Assembly (NCBI GenBank): GCA_018896025.1
Contig: JAHIND010000033.1
Span: 1-46,575 of the forward strand
Direction of reading: 5' to 3'
Source of the DNA: Pseudomonadota bacterium
GTDB taxonomy: Bacteria > Desulfobacterota > Desulfarculia > Desulfarculales > Desulfarculaceae
Length of the DNA stretch: 46,575 bases
Part shown: positions 42,988-46,575 of the stretch, one piece after another
Numbering within the stretch: the first letter of the stretch is position 1
Layout: each line of letters begins with the position of its first letter
Notes under the pieces: generated by a model
Database searches by the model: none
Told to the model about the DNA's origin: nothing
Seen by the model: only the letters and a program-made list of their open reading frames with translations
Program-made: the position numbers and the translations under genes

Positions 42988-44044
42988 GTTTACCCGCTTC
43001 CTGGTGAGAAGCGCAAATTTTGCCGATTCGTCCGGCGATGGAGCCCAGAGGCAATACCTCCGCGGCTCCGCCAAGGGCCACGGCCTCTCCGGGCATGCCG
43101 TACACCACGCTGGTTGCGCGGTCCTGGGCGATGGTCCAGGCTCCCGCGTTTTTCATCTCCAAGAGCCCCTGGGCCCCGTCGCGCCCCATGCCGGTGAGCA
43201 GCACCCCCACGGCCGATGATCCGTAGGCGGCGGCCGAGCGGAACAGGGCGGTCACCGAGGGCCGGTGGCCGTCCACGGGGTCCGCGTCCACCAGGCGCAC
43301 CATCCCGCCCTTGACCACGGTGAGGTGCCTCTTCTCCGGGGCCAGGATCACCTTGCCCGCCTGCAACCTGACCCCCGGCTTGGCCGGTTCCACTTTAAAA
43401 CCGGTGGTCTCGCTGAGCCAGCGGGCCAGGCTGTCCACGAAGCCCAGGTTGATGTGTTGCACCAGGGCGATGGGGGGCGTGGCCTGCGGGGAGAGGCCCT
43501 GCAAAATGCCCTGCACCGCGGGCGGCCCGCCGGTGGAGGCGCCCAGGCAAATCAGCTCCACCCGGCCGCCAGTTCTCACGGGCGAGGCCTGGGGGACCGC
43601 ACGGCCGTGTTGGGGGCGGTCCAGGCGGTTCCAGCGGCGCCCCACCACCTTGACTCCGGCCATGGCCTTTAGCTGACCCAGCAGATGGTCCTTTTCTTCC
43701 TGGGGCATGGATAGGCTAGCCGGTTTGCCCAGCACCATGAGCGCCCCGCTGTCTAGGGCCTTGAAGCTGATGCCCAGCATCCGGTCGCTGAAAGAGCTGG
43801 TGAGCACCACCACCGGGCGGGGCGTTTCGGACATGATGCGGCGGGTGGCCTCATAGCCGTTCATGCGCGGCATCTGGATGTCCATGGTCACCAGGTCTGG
43901 CTTCAGCCGGTGGCACAGATCCAGAGCCTCCATCCCGTCGGCCGCCTCGCCCACCACCTGGAAATCCGGGTCGTGGGTCAGCATCTCCCGCAGCACCTGG
44001 CGCTGGGTGGCCGAGTCGTCAACGATGAGTATCTTGGTCGTCAC
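42977..44044 (-). CDS. cheB: chemotaxis response regulator protein-glutamate methylesterase
   Basis: 355 residues. Receiver (VDDSATQR, D in VTMDIQMPRMNGYEAT, KP) joined by a linker to the methylesterase domain with the triad: serine in GASTGGPPA, histidine in LVQHIN, aspartate in LLTGMGRDGA. It demethylates and deamidates chemoreceptors for adaptation. It begins four bases after the cheA stop. A CheR methyltransferase is not in the window, and could be to the right, beyond the MCP. Confidence 0.94.
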   Translation of the reverse strand: MTTKILIVDDSATQRQVLREMLTHDPDFQVVGEAADGMEALDLCHRLKPDLVTMDIQMPRMNGYEATRRIMSETPRPVVVLTSSFSDRMLGISFKALDSGALMVLGKPASLSMPQEEKDHLLGQLKAMAGVKVVGRRWNRLDRPQHGRAVPQASPVRTGGRVELICLGASTGGPPAVQGILQGLSPQATPPIALVQHINLGFVDSLARWLSETTGFKVEPAKPGVRLQAGKVILAPEKRHLTVVKGGMVRLVDADPVDGHRPSVTALFRSAAAYGSSAVGVLLTGMGRDGAQGLLEMKNAGAWTIAQDRATSVVYGMPGEAVALGGAAEVLPLGSIAGRIGKICASHQEAGKHGN

Positions 44045-44048
44045 CGCC

Positions 44049-46361
44049 TCACCCGATCAGCCTTTCGATGGTTCCCAAAAGATGGCCCTGGTCGAACTCG
44101 CCTTTGGTTATATAAGCGTCCGCCCCGCTTTGCATGCCTCGTAGCTTGTCTTCCTCCGAGTCCAGGGAAGTTACCAGCACCACCGGGATGTCGCGGAAAC
44201 GCTCGTCGCGCTTGACCCGAGCGGCCAGGCCGCAGCCGTCCAGGCGCGGCATGTCCACGTCGCTGACCACGATGTTGTAGCTCCCCCGCTGCACCATGTC
44301 CCAGGCTTCCTCACCGTCGCTGGCCACCTGCACCCGGTATCCCGCGGTCTCCAGGATGTTCTTCTCCAGGGTGCGGGTGGTGATGGAGTCGTCCACCACC
44401 AATATCATGGGCGCGGCCTTCTTCTCCTGTTTGGAGGCGGTCCTGGTGGTCACCGAGGCTCCCCTGGCCGCCGAAGCCAACAGGTCGGCCACGTTGAGCA
44501 CCACGATCACCTCGCCGCTGCCCAGCACCGCCGCGCCGGTCACGTTGCGCACCTTCTTGAGCTGTTGCCCCAGGCTCTTCACCACCACCTCCTGGGTGCC
44601 CCGCAGGCCGTCCACCGCAAAGGCGGCCCGGCGCTCGGCCAACCCCATGGCCACGGCGGTGATCTTATCCCTGGACTCGGTTGCGGTCTCGGGAGACAGC
44701 TCCAAAACACGGGCCATGGAAACCAGCGGCACGGTGCGGCCATCCAACTCGATGACTGACTTGCCCTCCACGCTGCCCACCCGCTCCACGGGGATCAGGT
44801 GGATGCGCTCCACGGCGCTGGCCGGGACCGCCACCGTGGTTTCGCCCACCTGCAACAACAGGCTTTTGGTGGTGGCCAAGGTGAGGGGCAGCATTAGCGA
44901 GAAGGTGGTGCCTCTGCCCGGGGTGGAGTTCACCTTCACCAGCCCTTGCAGGTTTTCCACCCCGGCCCTCACCGCGTCCAGCCCCACTCCCCGGCCCGAT
45001 AGCTGGTTGACCTGCTCCTTGGTGCTGAAGCCGGAATGGAAAAGAAGCTCCTTGCAGGCCTCGGCGTTCAGGTCCTGGGCCTGGTCCGGCTCCAGCATGC
45101 CTCGGGAGCAGGCAACGTCGCGCACTTTGTCCAGGTCGATACCCGCGCCGTCATCTTGAACCTGCAGGAGCACCATGTTTCCTTCTTGGGAGGCCTTTAG
45201 GACTATGCGGCCCGTGGCGGGCTTGCCTTGGCGACTCCTCGCTTCGGGCGGCTCGATGCCGTGGTCCAGAGCGTTGCGCAGCAGGTGGGTGAGCGGGTCC
45301 TTCATGGCCTCCAGCACCTGGCGGTCCACCTCGGTGTGCTCCCCCTTCAGTTCCAGCTCCACCAGCTTGCCCGTTTGGCGGGCCAGGTCCCGCACCATGC
45401 GGGGGAAAAGCGAAAACAGGCTGGTCAGGGGCAGCATGCGCACCCGGTGCACGTTCATCTGCATCTCGTCGGTGAGCAAGGCCAACTGCCTGGTGTCGGA
45501 GGTCATGCCGCCCGCCATGCGGGAGGCCGCGTCGATAAGGGCGCGCAGGTTCTGTTCGCTCTGGGCCACGTAGTCCAGCAAGGCCATCACGTGGGGGTCG
45601 TTGCTCTTGCGGCGGCGCAACTGGTTATAGCTGCCGCGCACCTGGCGCCAATGGGTCTCCCAGACCCCCAGGCGGCGGCGCATCTGGTTCAGCTCGCTGA
45701 GGCGGTGGGCCGGGCGCATGCGGGCCACCAGTAATTCCACCATGCCCTCCATGAGCGCGTCTAGCTTTTTCACGCTGACCCTGATGGTGTTCTGCCCCTG
45801 AGTGCCCACGGCGCGGGGCTGCTCCGGGGCGGCCGGTTGGTCTGCCTCGGGGGGCCCCGCCGCCGGTTCCGGCGACTCCTGCGTTGCCTGCCCCAGCGGC
45901 GGCGAGGCCGCCGGGCCCTGGGCGGGCCGTGGCGAGGACGGCACGCCAAAGGACTCTCCCTTGGCAGCGGACTCCAGTTGCTCCAGCAGGGAGCGCTGCT
46001 GCCCGCCGGACATGGGGGAGCCCTCCTGGTGCATCTGGGCGGCCTGGTTTATGGCGTCCAGGGCATGCAGGACCAGGTCGCCCGTCTCGGAGGAGAAGGT
46101 GATCAGCCCCTTACGGATGGCGCTGAACACGTCTTCCAGGCGATGGGCCATGAGGCCCAGGTCCTCCAGCTCCACCGCCCGGGCCGCGCCCTTGAGGCTG
46201 TGGGCGGCGCGAAACATCTCCTCGATGATCCGGAGGCGGTCCTCCTCCTGGGGAGCCCGTTCCAGCGCCAGGCATCCGTCGGTGAGAGTGCCCAGGTGTT
46301 CCATCAGCTCCACCTGGAACGTCTCCATCAATTGACGGCGAAAATCGTCCGAAGAACTCAT
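44049..46361 (-). CDS. cheA: chemotaxis histidine kinase CheA with C-terminal receiver
   Basis: 770 residues. P1 HPt domain with H54 in AAHSLKGAARA, a proline-rich linker (~150-210) with no recognisable P2, dimerisation helices, the ATPase with N-box HLLRNALDHGIEPPEAR and DDGAGID, SGRGVGLDAV, a CheW-like domain (LLLQVGETTVAVPASAVERI) and a C-terminal receiver (VVDDSITT, VVSDVDMPRLDG). This WspE/FrzE-type CheA-CheY hybrid is typical of chemosensory systems with a non-flagellar output. The gene starts 30 bases after an MCP stop and is the first of six co-oriented genes. Confidence 0.94.
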   Translation of the reverse strand: MSSSDDFRRQLMETFQVELMEHLGTLTDGCLALERAPQEEDRLRIIEEMFRAAHSLKGAARAVELEDLGLMAHRLEDVFSAIRKGLITFSSETGDLVLHALDAINQAAQMHQEGSPMSGGQQRSLLEQLESAAKGESFGVPSSPRPAQGPAASPPLGQATQESPEPAAGPPEADQPAAPEQPRAVGTQGQNTIRVSVKKLDALMEGMVELLVARMRPAHRLSELNQMRRRLGVWETHWRQVRGSYNQLRRRKSNDPHVMALLDYVAQSEQNLRALIDAASRMAGGMTSDTRQLALLTDEMQMNVHRVRMLPLTSLFSLFPRMVRDLARQTGKLVELELKGEHTEVDRQVLEAMKDPLTHLLRNALDHGIEPPEARSRQGKPATGRIVLKASQEGNMVLLQVQDDGAGIDLDKVRDVACSRGMLEPDQAQDLNAEACKELLFHSGFSTKEQVNQLSGRGVGLDAVRAGVENLQGLVKVNSTPGRGTTFSLMLPLTLATTKSLLLQVGETTVAVPASAVERIHLIPVERVGSVEGKSVIELDGRTVPLVSMARVLELSPETATESRDKITAVAMGLAERRAAFAVDGLRGTQEVVVKSLGQQLKKVRNVTGAAVLGSGEVIVVLNVADLLASAARGASVTTRTASKQEKKAAPMILVVDDSITTRTLEKNILETAGYRVQVASDGEEAWDMVQRGSYNIVVSDVDMPRLDGCGLAARVKRDERFRDIPVVLVTSLDSEEDKLRGMQSGADAYITKGEFDQGHLLGTIERLIG

Positions 46362-46391
46362 AAACCTTTATCCCTGCCTTGGTCGCCGTCC

Positions 46392-46575
46392 CTACCTGAG
46401 CCGGTATTTTTCCACCAGGGCGATGAGCTGGGCCGACAGGGCGTTGAGGTTGGCCGAGGCCTCCTCCACCTGCCTGGTGCCCGCCTGGCTCTGGGCCGTG
46501 GCCTGGTCAATGCTCTCCATGGCCGCCACCATCTGGTCCATGCCCGCCACCTGCTCCTTGGTGGAGGCGGCTATC
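46392..46575 (-). CDS. methyl-accepting chemotaxis protein, C-terminal end (partial)
   Basis: The last 60 codons of a gene that enters from the right edge. The sequence (AASTKEQVAGMDQMVAAM, then ESIDQATAQSQAGTRQVEEA) is the C-terminal helix of the receptor signalling hairpin. It ends EKYRLR without a CheR-docking pentapeptide. It is co-oriented with cheA and probably provides its input. Sensor domain lies outside the window. Confidence 0.9.
   Translation of the reverse strand, partial: IAASTKEQVAGMDQMVAAMESIDQATAQSQAGTRQVEEASANLNALSAQLIALVEKYRLR

Overview
The window is GC-rich, gene-dense bacterial DNA with ordinary Gram-negative content: RlpA, a TolC-family protein, FtsEX with EnvC, IHF alpha and a tmRNA. 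A Bacillus-style fadN-fadA-fadE beta-oxidation operon, a family III CoA-transferase, an SLC13 anion permease and a hybrid-kinase-rich chemosensory operon sit beside them. The tmRNA tag (ADDYTYAVAA) and this mix fit a Desulfobacterota (former Deltaproteobacteria) organism, perhaps near Desulfarculales. That placement is an inference from gene content; no similarity search was possible. There is no rRNA, ordinary tRNA gene, CRISPR array, prophage or transposase gene in the window.

Layout. 1-4.1 kb: the 3' end of fadN (hydratase domain), then fadA and fadE, closed by a strong terminator. 4.2-10.3 kb: a 56-residue orphan protein, an HD-GYP gene carrying a one-base frameshift, an MscS channel, rlpA (apparently starting at CTG), ihfA, ssrA, a YdcZ-like transporter and an amidinotransferase. 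10.5-16.3 kb: a CaiB-type CoA-transferase, a secreted cysteine-rich protein, an alpha/beta hydrolase, and a glycosyltransferase/flippase-like pair transcribed away from a second glycosyltransferase. 16.4-22.9 kb: a tightly coupled envelope operon, tolC-like, ftsE, ftsX, envC, ctpA and a divergent polysaccharide deacetylase, meeting pgpA head-on. 23.5-29.3 kb: an uncharacterised 121-residue basic protein beside an AT-rich gap, then cbiB, osmC-like, a DUF374 acyltransferase and a Ski2-like helicase.

29.3-39.0 kb: a 630-base noncoding stretch with three copies of an operator-like motif leads into an SLC13 permease and a CBS-domain protein. Next come ftsY, a 251-bp MITE-like palindromic element, smc, and two tandem paralogous lipoproteins. 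39.1-46.6 kb (minus strand): an operon running MCP, CheA-REC, CheB, REC-GGDEF, a lone CheB-type receiver and a REC-PAS-HK-REC hybrid kinase. The first part has the logic of the Pseudomonas Wsp system (surface sensing to cyclic di-GMP).

Functional themes. Cell-envelope division and remodelling is served by FtsEX-EnvC, CtpA, RlpA, FtsY, PgpA and DUF374. Cyclic-di-GMP signalling is served by the HD-GYP gene and the Wsp-like diguanylate cyclase. Fatty-acid degradation occupies the left end. The least explained items are the 121-residue protein, the 56-residue protein, the tandem lipoproteins, the palindromic element, the repeated motif before the permease, and the two accessory signalling genes at the end of the Wsp-like operon.
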